Source of the DNA: Rummeliibacillus pycnus_A
Lineage (GTDB): Bacteria; Bacillota; Bacilli; Bacillales_A; Planococcaceae
DNA length: 64,000 nucleotides
Direction of reading: 5' to 3'
Assembly: GCF_044359855.1 (NCBI RefSeq)
Contig: NZ_CP132291.1
Coordinates: 2,232,001-2,296,000 of the forward strand
Both the position numbers and the translations under genes were made by a program. This document shows positions 49,686 through 59,104 of this stretch, one piece after another. Below the pieces are notes generated by a model. It saw nothing but the letters and a program-made list of their open reading frames with translations. It ran no database searches and was not told the DNA's origin. The stretch's first letter is position 1; every line of letters begins with the position of its first letter.

Positions 49686-51174
49686 TAAATGCTTGTGCAG
49701 CACGAATAGCTTTTTGCCAACCTGTGTATAATTCTTCACGTTTGACTGCAGTCATTTCTGGAATGAATTGTTTATTTAAATGCCAGTGTTTTGATATAGC
49801 ATCTGTACTTTTCCAAAACCCAACAGCAAGCCCTGCAAGATAGGCAGCACCTAGAGCTGTCGTTTCATTAATGGTAGGACGTTCTACAGGTACATTTAGT
49901 AGATCAGATTGGAATTGCATTAAGAAATTGTTTGCTACTGCTCCTCCATCTACTCGTAATGTTTTCAGTGAGATCCCTGAATCAGCTTCCATAGCATCTA
50001 GTACGTCTTTTGTTTGGTAAGCAAGGGATTCTAATGTCGCACGAATGAAGTGTTCTTTTTGCGTACCACGAGTTAAACCAAATACTGCTCCTCTCACATC
50101 ACTATCCCAATATGGAGTTCCTAAACCTACAAATGCAGGAACTACATATACACCTTCAGTAGAATCTACTTTTTGAGCGTAGCGTTCACTTTCATCAGCA
50201 GTACGGAACATACGTAAACCATCTCGTAACCATTGAATAGCTGATCCAGCAACAAAAATACTACCTTCTAATGCATAGTTTACTTTGCCGTCAACTCCCC
50301 AAGCAATTGTTGTTAATAGCCCATGTTCAGATTTAACTGCTGTTTCACCAGTATTCATTAACATGAAGCATCCGGTACCATAAGTATTTTTTACCATACC
50401 CTTTTCAAAGCATGCCTGACCAAATAACGCTGCTTGCTGGTCCCCTGCCACTCCTGCTATTGGAACTTGCTGACCAAAGAAATGCGTTGTACTTGTTGTT
50501 CCATAAATTTCTGAAGAAGGACGAACTTCGGGAAGCATTAAAGCTGGAATACCTAGAATTTCCAGTAATTCTTCATCCCATTTTAACTCATGAATATTGT
50601 ACATTAATGTACGAGAAGCGTTGGTATAGTCTGTAACATGCACTTTGCCACCTGATAACTTCCAGATTAACCAAGTATCGATTGTACCAAATAACAGATC
50701 CCCATTTTCAGCTTTTTCACGAGCTCCTTCAACATGATCTAATATCCATTTTACTTTTGTTCCTGAGAAATAAGCATCGATTAATAAACCTGTCTTATCT
50801 CGGAACAAATCGTTATAGCCTTGTTTTCTTAACTCATCACAGATTCCTGCTGTTTGACGAGATTGCCATACAATCGCATTGTAAATAGGGTCTCCAGTGT
50901 TTTTATTCCAAACAACAGTTGTTTCGCGTTGGTTTGTAATACCAATACCTACAACTTGGTCAGCGCTTACATTCTTTTCTGAAAGAACACCAGCTATAAC
51001 AGATAAAATAGAACTCCAAATTTCTTCAGCATTATGTTCTACCCAACCTGATTGTGGAAAGTATTGTGGAAATTCTTGTTGCGTTGTATGAAAGATATTA
51101 CCTGATTGATCAAATAAAATTGCACGTGAACTAGTTGTTCCTTGATCTAAAGCCATAATGTATTTCTCAGACAT
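49681..51174 (-). CDS. glpK: Glycerol kinase GlpK
   Basis: A 497-residue FGGY kinase that phosphorylates glycerol to glycerol-3-phosphate, the committed step of glycerol use. DQGTTSSRAILFD is the phosphate-binding start, WVEHNAEEIW and the FGGY signature region (TRGTQKEHFIRATLESLAYQ, DGGAVANNFLMQFQSDLL) are complete. The THFFGQQ loop holds the histidine that PTS HPr phosphorylates in Firmicutes. Neither glpF nor glpD adjoins it. Its stop codon is contained in a direct-repeat element. Confidence 0.97.
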   Translation of the reverse strand: MSEKYIMALDQGTTSSRAILFDQSGNIFHTTQQEFPQYFPQSGWVEHNAEEIWSSILSVIAGVLSEKNVSADQVVGIGITNQRETTVVWNKNTGDPIYNAIVWQSRQTAGICDELRKQGYNDLFRDKTGLLIDAYFSGTKVKWILDHVEGAREKAENGDLLFGTIDTWLIWKLSGGKVHVTDYTNASRTLMYNIHELKWDEELLEILGIPALMLPEVRPSSEIYGTTSTTHFFGQQVPIAGVAGDQQAALFGQACFEKGMVKNTYGTGCFMLMNTGETAVKSEHGLLTTIAWGVDGKVNYALEGSIFVAGSAIQWLRDGLRMFRTADESERYAQKVDSTEGVYVVPAFVGLGTPYWDSDVRGAVFGLTRGTQKEHFIRATLESLAYQTKDVLDAMEADSGISLKTLRVDGGAVANNFLMQFQSDLLNVPVERPTINETTALGAAYLAGLAVGFWKSTDAISKHWHLNKQFIPEMTAVKREELYTGWQKAIRAAQAFK

Positions 51175-51470
51175 AATATTACCCCCTGTTTATTTTCTAC
51201 TTTTTTACTGTTGATTGATCACTTATAAATATTTCCAAATAATAGCAAGGGATATCCAAAACAAAATACTAGATTTATCTTTAGTTAGATAATGGGTAAT
51301 TAATTGCTGGTATAGAATACTCAACATAATAATTTTATATTCCAGATCATCCATTGCATCCCAATGAGGTAAGTATACAAAATAAACAATTACTGTACCA
51401 AGAAAAGTACTGAGAATTTGAGCTAAGAATAGCTTATATGTACATGAAACTTCTTGAATCTTAACTTAAA
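51175..51470. other. Intergenic region upstream of glpK with a start-less open frame
   Basis: About 300 AT-rich bases. On the minus strand codons from 51465 to 51223 are open (80 codons) but no ATG, GTG or TTG occurs near the beginning and no ribosome binding site is seen. The translation is hydrophobic at both ends (LAQILSTFLGTVIVYFVY and SSILFWISLAIIW), so it may be the remnant of a small membrane protein gene, or chance. The remainder holds the glpK promoter region. Confidence 0.35.
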
Positions 51471-51473
51471 TCA

Positions 51474-51518
51474 CAAAAGGCTCATTCATCTGCTAATTAC
51501 AAATGAATGAGCCTTTTC
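51474..51518. terminator. Bidirectional-looking terminator behind tatC
   Basis: Stem AAAAGGCTCATTCAT/ATGAATGAGCCTTTT, fifteen bases, with an A-rich 5' side and a T-rich 3' side; it ends the gluconate dehydrogenase-tat transcript about 60 bases behind tatC. Confidence 0.85.
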
Positions 51519-51577
51519 TCAAACGAACTAACAAACTTATAATAAGTTCCTCATTGGGCAAGTCTGGTAAAAAAAAG

Positions 51578-52507
51578 CTATACATGAACGTTAGCGCTTT
51601 CTTCCGTTTTAGCGGCTTGTTTGCGTTCAATTCTTTTCACTAGTAAAACACTGATTTCATATAATAATATCATTGGGATAAGCAAAATTATTTGACTAAA
51701 AAAGTCCGGCGACGGTGTAACTAAAGCAGATAGAACAGCCATAATAACATATGCCCATCTTCTAATGTTCTTTATCGTATTAGAGTTTAAAACACCTATT
51801 GTTGATAAAAACATCGCAATAATCGGTAATTCAAACATCAAGCCAACGGGAACAGTAGTCATAATAAGAAAACTCATATACTGACTGGCTGAGACCATTA
51901 TGTTAAAATTTGATTCTCCTATACCAACAAGAAAATCGTAACTTAATGGGTGTAGAACAAAGTATCCAAATGCAATACCCATCACAAATAATACAAGCAT
52001 TACTGGAGAATATAATCCTAGAAATCCTTTTTCGTTTTCTTTCAATCCTGGTTTGATAAATGTCCATACAAAATGCATTAAGAATGGCAAGGAAAGGCCT
52101 AGAGCTAATGTTGTAGAAATCGACATATAGAATTTAATCACTTCAAGTGGCCCTAAAATAACTAACTTATGTCCTCTTGTTACGTATGGAAGCCATTTAT
52201 TCACTGTTGATAATACAATGATGAAAAAGATAACAAAAATAGCAATACCTTTAATTAGTTGTTTTCTTAGATCAGCTAAATGTTCAACAAAAGCTTCACT
52301 CATTTCAGCTAAAGGATTATCATCTTCCACTTCTTTCTCCTGTTCATTTTGATTATTAGCAAGAGAGGTAGATTCAATTTCAGAAACTTCTGATTCAAAA
52401 GAAGTCTCATCCACTACTTTTTCTTTCTCTGTTTCTTCTAATTCATCTTCACTCATTATATCCAAAGGGCTGAGTACCTTTTTTGCATTTTCTTCATAAG
52501 GATCCAT
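51578..52507 (-). CDS. tatC: Sec-independent translocase subunit TatC
   Basis: A 309-residue TatC. The core has six membrane helices, with EHLADLRKQLIKGIAIF at the start and FLMHFVWTFIKPGLKENEKGF, the conserved first-loop motif. Before the core lies an unusual acidic extension of about 70 residues rich in E and S, not present in B. subtilis TatCd or TatCy. It receives twin-arginine signal peptides together with TatA. It is the last gene of the operon after tatA, and its probable passenger is encoded two genes upstream. Confidence 0.95.
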   Translation of the reverse strand: MDPYEENAKKVLSPLDIMSEDELEETEKEKVVDETSFESEVSEIESTSLANNQNEQEKEVEDDNPLAEMSEAFVEHLADLRKQLIKGIAIFVIFFIIVLSTVNKWLPYVTRGHKLVILGPLEVIKFYMSISTTLALGLSLPFLMHFVWTFIKPGLKENEKGFLGLYSPVMLVLFVMGIAFGYFVLHPLSYDFLVGIGESNFNIMVSASQYMSFLIMTTVPVGLMFELPIIAMFLSTIGVLNSNTIKNIRRWAYVIMAVLSALVTPSPDFFSQIILLIPMILLYEISVLLVKRIERKQAAKTEESANVHV

Positions 52508-52522
52508 AAGAACACCCTCTAG

Positions 52523-52726
52523 TTAAATTTCCTTTTTATCAGAAGTTGATTTTTCTTTTTTTGTTTCGTCATCGTCGTCTATTAAACCCTGAGTTGACTT
52601 CTTGAATTCCGAGAAAGTTTTACCCACTGCGGATCCAATTTCAGGTAACTTCTTTGGCCCAAAAACAATTAAAACGATAACCAAAATAACGATTAATCCC
52701 GGAATGCCAATTGAACTAAAGCCCAT
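52523..52726 (-). CDS. tatA: Sec-independent translocase subunit TatA
   Basis: A 67-residue TatA with one N-terminal membrane helix (PGLIVILVIVLIVFGPKKLPEIG), the FGPKKLPE hinge and an amphipathic helix (GKTFSEFKKSTQ), then a charged acidic tail. It forms the pore of a minimal TatAC system. It lies 15 bases before tatC, after the dehydrogenase genes. Confidence 0.96.
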   Translation of the reverse strand: MGFSSIGIPGLIVILVIVLIVFGPKKLPEIGSAVGKTFSEFKKSTQGLIDDDDETKKEKSTSDKKEI

Positions 52727-52772
52727 GACAAATTCCTCCTTTTTCAGTAAATTAGTTTAATAACAAAAGCTA

Positions 52773-54482
52773 TTAAACCAATGAACCACCTTTTTTAGAA
52801 TATTTAATAATACCTTCCGCACATCGGAAAGATAAAGCACCCACTGTATCTGTTGGGTTATACCCTGAGTTATTTGCAAAAGCTCCAGCACCTACTGCAA
52901 ATAAATTTTCACAATTCCAGTGTTGTAAGTAGTTATTTACTACACCCTCATCTGGTGTTTTACTCATAACGGTACCACCTGTGTTATGCGTAGATTGGTA
53001 AGGTGCGATATTGTAGTTTGTGAGCTCCCCACGAACTTCAACTTTTTTAGCCCCCATTTCTTTCAGGATTTCTCCACATTTATCAGAGATGAATTTGTGT
53101 AGTTTTTTATCTTGATCAGTGAAGTCATAGTTTACTTGTAATAATGGAACACCGTAAACATCTTTGTATCTAGTATCTAAAGTCAAGAAATTTTCTTTGT
53201 AAGGAATAGAAGCACCTTGACCTGCAACACTTAAAGAACGTGTATAGTTCATAATAGAATCTTTTTTGAATGCTGCTCCCCACGTTGGTGTATCAACATG
53301 AGTTGGGTTATTCCCAATAGGACGGAGACCTAATTGTGTTAACGCAATATTTGCACCATGGATAAATCCAAGTTTAGAATGATCGAAATTATCACCATTA
53401 AAGTCATCTAAACATTCACCTAGTGAGCCTGCTCCCATAAATACGTTGAATTGTTCATCAAAGAAGCCTGATGCTCCCGGCATTATTTGGTAGCAATAGT
53501 TACGTCCAAGTGTACCTCTACCAGTAGCTGGATCATACATCGTACCAATTTTGGATACCATTAATAATTTTGCATTGTTCATCATATATGAAGTTAGGAC
53601 AACCACGTCTGCAGGTTGAATATATTCCTCACCTGTAACTGTATCTATATATCTAACACCTGTTGCTTTTCCACCTTTAGTGAGAACTTCAACAACATTC
53701 GAGTCAAAACGAATTTCATATTTGCCCGTTTTTAAAGCAGCTGGAATAACAGCTACTTCCGGGGAAGACTTTGCACCATATTCACAACCGAATCGTTCAC
53801 AGAAACCACAATATTGGCATGCGTTAATGGTTTCTCCATATATATTTTTGTATGGTGCAGACAAGTTTGCTGAAGGCATCATGTATGGGTGATACCCTAA
53901 CTTTTGCGATGCCTTTTCAAATTTTTGGAGTAGTGGCGTTTTCTTCATTGGTTTGTTTGGATATTTATCAGAACGTTTTGGCCCTAGAGGGTTATCTTCA
54001 CCACTAACCCCAGCAGTTTTTTCAAACTTATCAAAGTATGGTTCCAATTGATCATAATTTAGACCCCAGTCTTGATATTGGTAGCCTGGCCCTAAGAAAT
54101 TTTTTCCATATTTTTTATCCGTCATCGTTTTGATTTCAAAGTCATATGGCAAAAAGCGAAATGTTTGTCCATTCCAGTGAGTACCCGATCCACCTAGGCC
54201 TTCTCCAAGTAAGAATGAACCTAATTGGCGCATTGGTAACGCTTGTTGTTTACGATTGTTACGGAAAGTAACCGTTTCTTTCGATAAATCTTGCATTAAA
54301 TCATAACGAATTGCATAACGGTATTCATCATGCACGTTAGCAAAGTTTACAGTCCCACGTGATTTACCTCTTTCAAGTCCTACAACTTTTAAACCTGCTT
54401 TGGTACACTCTGCAGCAACAATCCCCCCTGTCCAACCAACTCCAACAGTAACTACATCAACTTTTGGCATAGTTTTCGCCAT
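52773..54482 (-). CDS. Gluconate 2-dehydrogenase-like FAD subunit (GMC oxidoreductase)
   Basis: A 569-residue GMC-family flavoprotein. The Rossmann motif is GVGWTGGIVAAE near residue 14. A cysteine cluster C222, C225, C228, C233 (ACQYCGFCERFGC) resembles the iron-sulfur region of periplasmic FAD glucose/gluconate dehydrogenases. C-terminal QSTHNTGGT and NPTDTVGAL hold the active-site His and the FAD-binding end. It has no signal peptide and so would be exported as a complex with the Tat-signal subunit encoded 18 bases upstream. Substrates may be gluconate or another polyol; not determined. Confidence 0.88.
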   Translation of the reverse strand: MAKTMPKVDVVTVGVGWTGGIVAAECTKAGLKVVGLERGKSRGTVNFANVHDEYRYAIRYDLMQDLSKETVTFRNNRKQQALPMRQLGSFLLGEGLGGSGTHWNGQTFRFLPYDFEIKTMTDKKYGKNFLGPGYQYQDWGLNYDQLEPYFDKFEKTAGVSGEDNPLGPKRSDKYPNKPMKKTPLLQKFEKASQKLGYHPYMMPSANLSAPYKNIYGETINACQYCGFCERFGCEYGAKSSPEVAVIPAALKTGKYEIRFDSNVVEVLTKGGKATGVRYIDTVTGEEYIQPADVVVLTSYMMNNAKLLMVSKIGTMYDPATGRGTLGRNYCYQIMPGASGFFDEQFNVFMGAGSLGECLDDFNGDNFDHSKLGFIHGANIALTQLGLRPIGNNPTHVDTPTWGAAFKKDSIMNYTRSLSVAGQGASIPYKENFLTLDTRYKDVYGVPLLQVNYDFTDQDKKLHKFISDKCGEILKEMGAKKVEVRGELTNYNIAPYQSTHNTGGTVMSKTPDEGVVNNYLQHWNCENLFAVGAGAFANNSGYNPTDTVGALSFRCAEGIIKYSKKGGSLV

Positions 54483-54500
54483 TGTTACAACCTCCTAAAA

Positions 54501-55262
54501 TTAATGCATACCTAATGATCTAGGTGCGATTTTTTGGTATCCTGGCTTTTCAATCACGTTAATATAAGACATTTGGTGCCCTGGGAACCCCTTCATTTTC
54601 CAGCCTTCCATATTTCTGTTCCCACCATATAAAGGATCAGAATATGCACCTTCTAATGTTGCTGAACGAAGTAAATTAAAGAAGAAGCTTGCAGTAACAC
54701 CTTGCATTTTAACTTCATCTTTTTGAAAAGCAGTAAGGATTACATCGCGTTCTTGATCTGAAATATCTGTAAAGCTTTTTTTATACCGTTTTTCAGCCTC
54801 AGTATCTAGTTTTTCAATCCCTTGTCTGAAGATTTCTGCACGGGTTAGACGAGACTGGTAACCTTGTGTAGGTAGACCTGAAGCAAAAGGTCCTAGCATA
54901 TATTCCTTTGAATTGCTTCCGTATTGCCCTGCTAATTGACGGTCGATAAAATATGGTACACCTAAATCAATTGCACCTGGTCCTAAATCGTCTTTTGGAA
55001 AAATACGTTCAGTTGCAGTAGCAATAATGTTAAAGTCTTTATCTGTAGTAAAGAACATTTTGCCTTCACTGGTTTGAGCTGTTTTGTTCGTTGTATTATT
55101 CGTAGTGGTATTTGGTAATTTTGTTGGCATGGCTGTTTTGTTGGTGTTATAGCCAATCAAACCACCTATTAAACCTCCACCGATTAATGTTCCTGTAGCA
55201 ATACCGGTTGTTTTCAGGAAGTCACGTCTTGAAATATCTTTATTGTCTTTATTGCTCATCAT
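54501..55262 (-). CDS. Gluconate 2-dehydrogenase subunit 3-like protein with Tat signal
   Basis: A 254-residue protein with a twin-arginine signal (SRRDFLK at 11-17, followed by a glycine-rich hydrophobic stretch). The mature region after a Thr/Asn-rich linker matches the gluconate dehydrogenase gamma subunit (IATATERIFPKDDLGPGAIDLGVPYFID, GLPTQGYQSRLTRAEIF, MKGFPGHQMSY). The gamma subunit carries the FAD subunit across the membrane. The ATG at 55262 sits six bases from GGGAGGG; the reading from 55304 runs through that site. First gene of the operon with the GMC subunit, tatA and tatC. Confidence 0.9.
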   Translation of the reverse strand: MMSNKDNKDISRRDFLKTTGIATGTLIGGGLIGGLIGYNTNKTAMPTKLPNTTTNNTTNKTAQTSEGKMFFTTDKDFNIIATATERIFPKDDLGPGAIDLGVPYFIDRQLAGQYGSNSKEYMLGPFASGLPTQGYQSRLTRAEIFRQGIEKLDTEAEKRYKKSFTDISDQERDVILTAFQKDEVKMQGVTASFFFNLLRSATLEGAYSDPLYGGNRNMEGWKMKGFPGHQMSYINVIEKPGYQKIAPRSLGMH

Positions 55263-55463
55263 TAGAACCCTCCCTTTATAATAGAAATTATCATTTCTAC
55301 TCATTTAAATTTGAAAAATCTTACTCTTGAGCATAAGTATTTCCCGATTCGACATTATTCTAATCTTGCCTATTCATAAAAGTTTTAAAAAACTTCACAT
55401 TCTTTTTTGTGATAGGGATTCACAGTAGATATGAGTATATATTGGACGCAAATTGTGCATTCA

Positions 55464-55504
55464 ACACAAAAAGGATTGGCAACTAGTAATTGCCAATCCT
55501 TTTA
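55464..55504 (-). terminator. Intrinsic terminator of niaP
   Basis: Fifteen-base stem AAAGGATTGGCAA/TTGCCAATCCTTT followed by five T on the minus strand. Confidence 0.85.
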
Positions 55505-55578
55505 TTCTATACATTACTATTTTCTGTTTAGAGACTGTGTATGCCCTAGTTTCTAAGATCAAAATGTTAGTTTGAGCA

Positions 55579-56790
55579 TTATTGTAAGACCGTTTGCTTG
55601 GTTTCATTTCCTAAGAATAGAATTGCAAAGATACCAATTAATATTGCGCCACAGAAAATAGCAAAAATCCATCCAATTGAAACTCCATTTGCCATTAATG
55701 TTCCAACTAGTAATGGTCCAAAAATTCCTCCCAGTCGACCAACGGAAGCTGCCATTCCTACTCCAGTACCTCTTATGACTGTAGGATATTGTTCAGGTGT
55801 ATATGCATAAAGTGCACCCCATGCTCCTAAGTTAAAGAATGATAATAACATTCCAGAAACAATTAGGATCCATGTTACATCTGTTAAACCAAATATAAGT
55901 GCGCTAATTGCCGTACCTAATAAATAGGTAGCTAACACAAATTTCCGTCCTGCCTTTTCAATCAGCCAAGCCGCAGTGAAGTACCCCGGTAATTGAGCTA
56001 ACGTCATTAATAGCACATATTCAAAACTTTTGATTAAACTAAATCCTTTCAAAACCATTACACTTGGTAACCATAAAAACATTCCGTAGTAAGAAAATAC
56101 AACTGTGAACCAAACAATCCATAACATAAATGTTGGTTTGATATAAGTTTTTGACCAAACATCTTTAAGATTTTGTAATACACTTCGTGTTGGATTCTTT
56201 TTTGCAGTAAACTGTTGTGAATCTGGTAAATGTAATCGTAAGTATACTGCGTAAATTGCCGGAATAGCCGTTAATAATAACGCTACACGCCAACCGTATT
56301 GTGGAATCACAAAGTATGAAATAAGCGCCGCTAATAACCAGCCTACAGCCCAGAAGCTCTCTAACAATACAACAACTCTTCCTCTTTCATTGGCTGCTAC
56401 ATTTTCAGAAACTAATGTAGAAGCAACCGGTAGTTCACCACCAAGACCCATTCCGATGAAAAATCGTAATACGATGAAAATCGTTAAAGTAGAAGCAAAA
56501 GCTGACAATCCACTCGCTAATGAAAAAATAACTAATGTCCAAATAAAAACAGATTTTCGACCAATTCGGTCTGCAAAAATACCAAATACAAAGGCACCTA
56601 CGGCCATACCAATTGAATTCACACTACCGATCCATCCCATCTGCGTAGTTGTTAAATTCCAATCCTTTGCAAGTGCAGCAATAACAAATGATAGAATCCC
56701 AACATCAAGTGCATCGAATAGCCAGCCGATACCTGCTACACCTAGTAATTTATTACGTGAAACCGATTGTACATTTACTGCTTGTCTCAT
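55579..56790 (-). CDS. niaP: Niacin/nicotinamide transporter NiaP
   Basis: A 403-residue MFS transporter that matches B. subtilis NiaP over nearly its full length (GVAGIGWLFDALDVGILSF, WIGSVNSIGMAVGAFVFGIFADRIGRK, FIGMGLGGELPVASTLVSE, VVFSYYGMFLWLPSVM, FFNLGAWGALYAYTPEQYP). It imports nicotinate or nicotinamide for NAD synthesis. The ATG at 56790 has GGAGG ten bases upstream; the GTG at 56799 is nearer but unlikely. Single gene. A NiaR site is expected but was not identified. Confidence 0.9.
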   Translation of the reverse strand: MRQAVNVQSVSRNKLLGVAGIGWLFDALDVGILSFVIAALAKDWNLTTTQMGWIGSVNSIGMAVGAFVFGIFADRIGRKSVFIWTLVIFSLASGLSAFASTLTIFIVLRFFIGMGLGGELPVASTLVSENVAANERGRVVVLLESFWAVGWLLAALISYFVIPQYGWRVALLLTAIPAIYAVYLRLHLPDSQQFTAKKNPTRSVLQNLKDVWSKTYIKPTFMLWIVWFTVVFSYYGMFLWLPSVMVLKGFSLIKSFEYVLLMTLAQLPGYFTAAWLIEKAGRKFVLATYLLGTAISALIFGLTDVTWILIVSGMLLSFFNLGAWGALYAYTPEQYPTVIRGTGVGMAASVGRLGGIFGPLLVGTLMANGVSIGWIFAIFCGAILIGIFAILFLGNETKQTVLQ

Positions 56791-57018
56791 AATTAACACG
56801 CCTCCATGTGTCTTTACACTTGTAAACTAGATTGTAAATATAACTATACACAGAAATATATTTTGTGACAAGGTATAAAATAAATTCAAATAGTTTCGAA
56901 AATTTATATAGAAGCTATTGAAAACAAGACCTAAAATGCGTTAAAATGTCTCTTATAGAAAAACAATTGTATTTTTAGAATGAACATAAAAATATTTATA
57001 AAAAGGAGAATGTTACAT

Positions 57019-58071
57019 ATGTGGAAGGGCCTTTTAGATCACTATAAAGAATTATTACCCGTAACAGACAAAACACCTGCTTTAACATTACATGAAGGTA
57101 ATACACCTCTTATTCATTTAGATACATTATCAAAAGAGCTAGGAATTGATTTGCATGTGAAATTCGAAGGATTAAATCCAACTGGCTCTTTTAAAGACCG
57201 TGGAATGGTAATGGCTGTAGCAAAGGCAATCGAGGAAGGTAGTAAATGTGTCATTTGCGCTTCAACTGGTAACACTTCTGCCGCTGCTGCCGCATATGCT
57301 GCTCGCGCAGGTATTCAAGCAATTATCGTAATTCCAAAAGGAAAAGTAGCCGCTGGTAAACTTGCTCAAGCTTACATGTACGGTGCGAAAATCATTGAAA
57401 TCGACGGTAACTTTGACGAAGCATTACAAGTTGTCCGTGATATTAGTGAAACAACTGCCGTTACATTGGTTAACTCTGTAAACCCATATCGATTAGAAGG
57501 ACAAAAAACGGCTGCATTTGAAGTTTGCGATCAGTTAGGTGATGCACCTGATATTCTAGCAATTCCAGTTGGTAATGCCGGTAACATTAGCGCTTACTGG
57601 AAAGGTTTTAAAGAATACCATGAGAAAAAAGGAACAAAATTACCAAAAATGTTTGGCTTTGAAGCTGAAGGTGCCGCTGCAATCGTTCAAGGTGCACCAA
57701 TCGCACACCCCGAAACAATTGCAACTGCTATTCGCATTGGCAACCCAGCAAGTTGGAAACTAGCAGAAGCTGCTCGTGATGAATCAGAAGGAAAAATCGG
57801 TTCGGTTACGGATGAAGAGATTTTAAATGCATATCGCCAAATTGCATCTAAAGAAGGCGTTTTTGCTGAACCAGGATCAGCTGCTTCAGTTGCAGGAGTC
57901 TTCCAATCGGTTGCAAATGGTTCTATTCCAAAAGGTAGTCGAGTAGTAGCCGTATTAACAGGTAATGGTTTAAAAGATCCAGATACAGCCGTTAAAGCTT
58001 CCGTTGTTGACATGGTTTCATTACCAAATGACGAAGAAGAAATTCGCAAATATATTGAGGGATTAGTATGA
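57019..58071 (+). CDS. thrC: Threonine synthase
   Basis: A 350-residue PLP enzyme that makes threonine from O-phosphohomoserine. The PLP lysine is K59 in PTGSFKDRGM; the phosphate-binding loop is STGNTSAAAAAYAARAG, and the late GNGLKDP is conserved. Length matches B. subtilis ThrC (352). The ATG at 57019 follows AAAGGAG with 11 bases between; the earlier ATG codons are in or before that site. Overlaps thrB by four bases. The first enzyme gene hom, usually at the head of this operon, is not here. Confidence 0.95.
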   Translation: MWKGLLDHYKELLPVTDKTPALTLHEGNTPLIHLDTLSKELGIDLHVKFEGLNPTGSFKDRGMVMAVAKAIEEGSKCVICASTGNTSAAAAAYAARAGIQAIIVIPKGKVAAGKLAQAYMYGAKIIEIDGNFDEALQVVRDISETTAVTLVNSVNPYRLEGQKTAAFEVCDQLGDAPDILAIPVGNAGNISAYWKGFKEYHEKKGTKLPKMFGFEAEGAAAIVQGAPIAHPETIATAIRIGNPASWKLAEAARDESEGKIGSVTDEEILNAYRQIASKEGVFAEPGSAASVAGVFQSVANGSIPKGSRVVAVLTGNGLKDPDTAVKASVVDMVSLPNDEEEIRKYIEGLV

Positions 58072-58979
58072 GTAAAAAATGGTCAATTTCTGTCCCTGGT
58101 AGTACAGCAAACCTCGGACCAGGATTCGATTCAATAGGATTAGCTCTAGGACTATATCTTAATTTAGATGTTACAATCATTGACCGATGGGAATTTAAGC
58201 ATCATTCAGTTCACCTTCCAGAAAAATTCACAGTAGAAGATCATTTAATTTATAAAGTAGCAAATGAAACTGCAGAACGCTATAACGTTAGCTTGCCTCC
58301 TTGTAAAGTTGATATGTGGAGTGAATTACCTTTAGCTCGTGGACTTGGTAGTAGCGCTTCTGCAATTGTTGCTGGCATTGAAATTACAAATCAAGTATGC
58401 GACTTAAACCTAACGATTGATGAACGTTGTCGTTTAGCTTCTAAAATAGAAGGACACCCAGATAATGCATCCGCTTCCGTATGCGGTGGTCTAACAATTG
58501 GCGCCACATTACCAAATGGACAACTTGAATTAATTAACGTACAAGATATTGACGCAGCATTTGCTGTTTTTATTCCAAATGTAAAATTGAAAACAGAAGA
58601 AGCTCGTAAAGTGTTACCTGCAAATTATGATAAAGCTTATGCAGTTCATGCGAGTGCAAACGCTAATATGCTAACTGCTGCGTTAATATTAAAAGATTAC
58701 AATCGTGCAGGTGAATTTATGGAACATGATTTGTTCCACGAGCCTTTCCGCGCAAATTTAATTCCAAACTACCATGAAATTCGACAAATAGCTAAAGACG
58801 CGGGAGCTTATGGAACTGCTATTAGTGGTGCTGGCCCTACTCTCATCTCACTTATTTCTAAAGACCGTGTAGAAAGCTTTGTTGCAAGGATGAAGTCTTT
58901 ATTCCCAAGCTATGATATTAAAGCTGTACACGTCGATACAAAGGGTGTACAAGTAACAACCTCAGAACTTGTTGAATAA
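58068..58979 (+). CDS. thrB: Homoserine kinase
   Basis: A 303-residue GHMP kinase that phosphorylates homoserine for ThrC. The GHMP motif LPLARGLGSSASAI binds ATP, and the N-terminal PGSTANLGPGFDSIG and C-terminal GAYGTAISGAGPTLISL are conserved. ATG overlaps the thrC stop (ATGA), so translation is coupled. A terminator follows. Confidence 0.96.
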   Translation: MSKKWSISVPGSTANLGPGFDSIGLALGLYLNLDVTIIDRWEFKHHSVHLPEKFTVEDHLIYKVANETAERYNVSLPPCKVDMWSELPLARGLGSSASAIVAGIEITNQVCDLNLTIDERCRLASKIEGHPDNASASVCGGLTIGATLPNGQLELINVQDIDAAFAVFIPNVKLKTEEARKVLPANYDKAYAVHASANANMLTAALILKDYNRAGEFMEHDLFHEPFRANLIPNYHEIRQIAKDAGAYGTAISGAGPTLISLISKDRVESFVARMKSLFPSYDIKAVHVDTKGVQVTTSELVE

Positions 58980-58988
58980 TTTATCTAC

Positions 58989-59022
58989 CGAGTGCCATCA
59001 TAAAATGGTGCTCGTTTTTTTC
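58989..59022 (+). terminator. Intrinsic terminator of thrCB
   Basis: Stem CGAGTGCCAT/ATGGTGCTCG (two G-T pairs) followed by TTTTTTTC. Confidence 0.88.
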
Positions 59023-59052
59023 TATCTAGAAGGAAGCTCACAAACATTTTAT

Positions 59053-59089
59053 TTGACATTCCGCCCAGTTGTAACTATGATAGTTACAA
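59053..59089 (+). promoter_or_regulatory. Promoter and palindromic operator before the Rrf2-type gene
   Basis: TTGACA (59053-59058) and TATGAT (59076-59081) are 17 bases apart. The perfect palindrome TTGTAACTAT-G-ATAGTTACAA (59069-59089) covers the -10. A related palindrome lies before ywnB. Confidence 0.75.
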
Positions 59090-59104
59090 ACAGGTGGTGA
59101 GCCC

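Noticed and set aside
56830..57018. T-box or attenuator before thrC
   Set aside because: No T-box consensus, no leader peptide rich in Thr codons and no terminator/antiterminator pair were seen.
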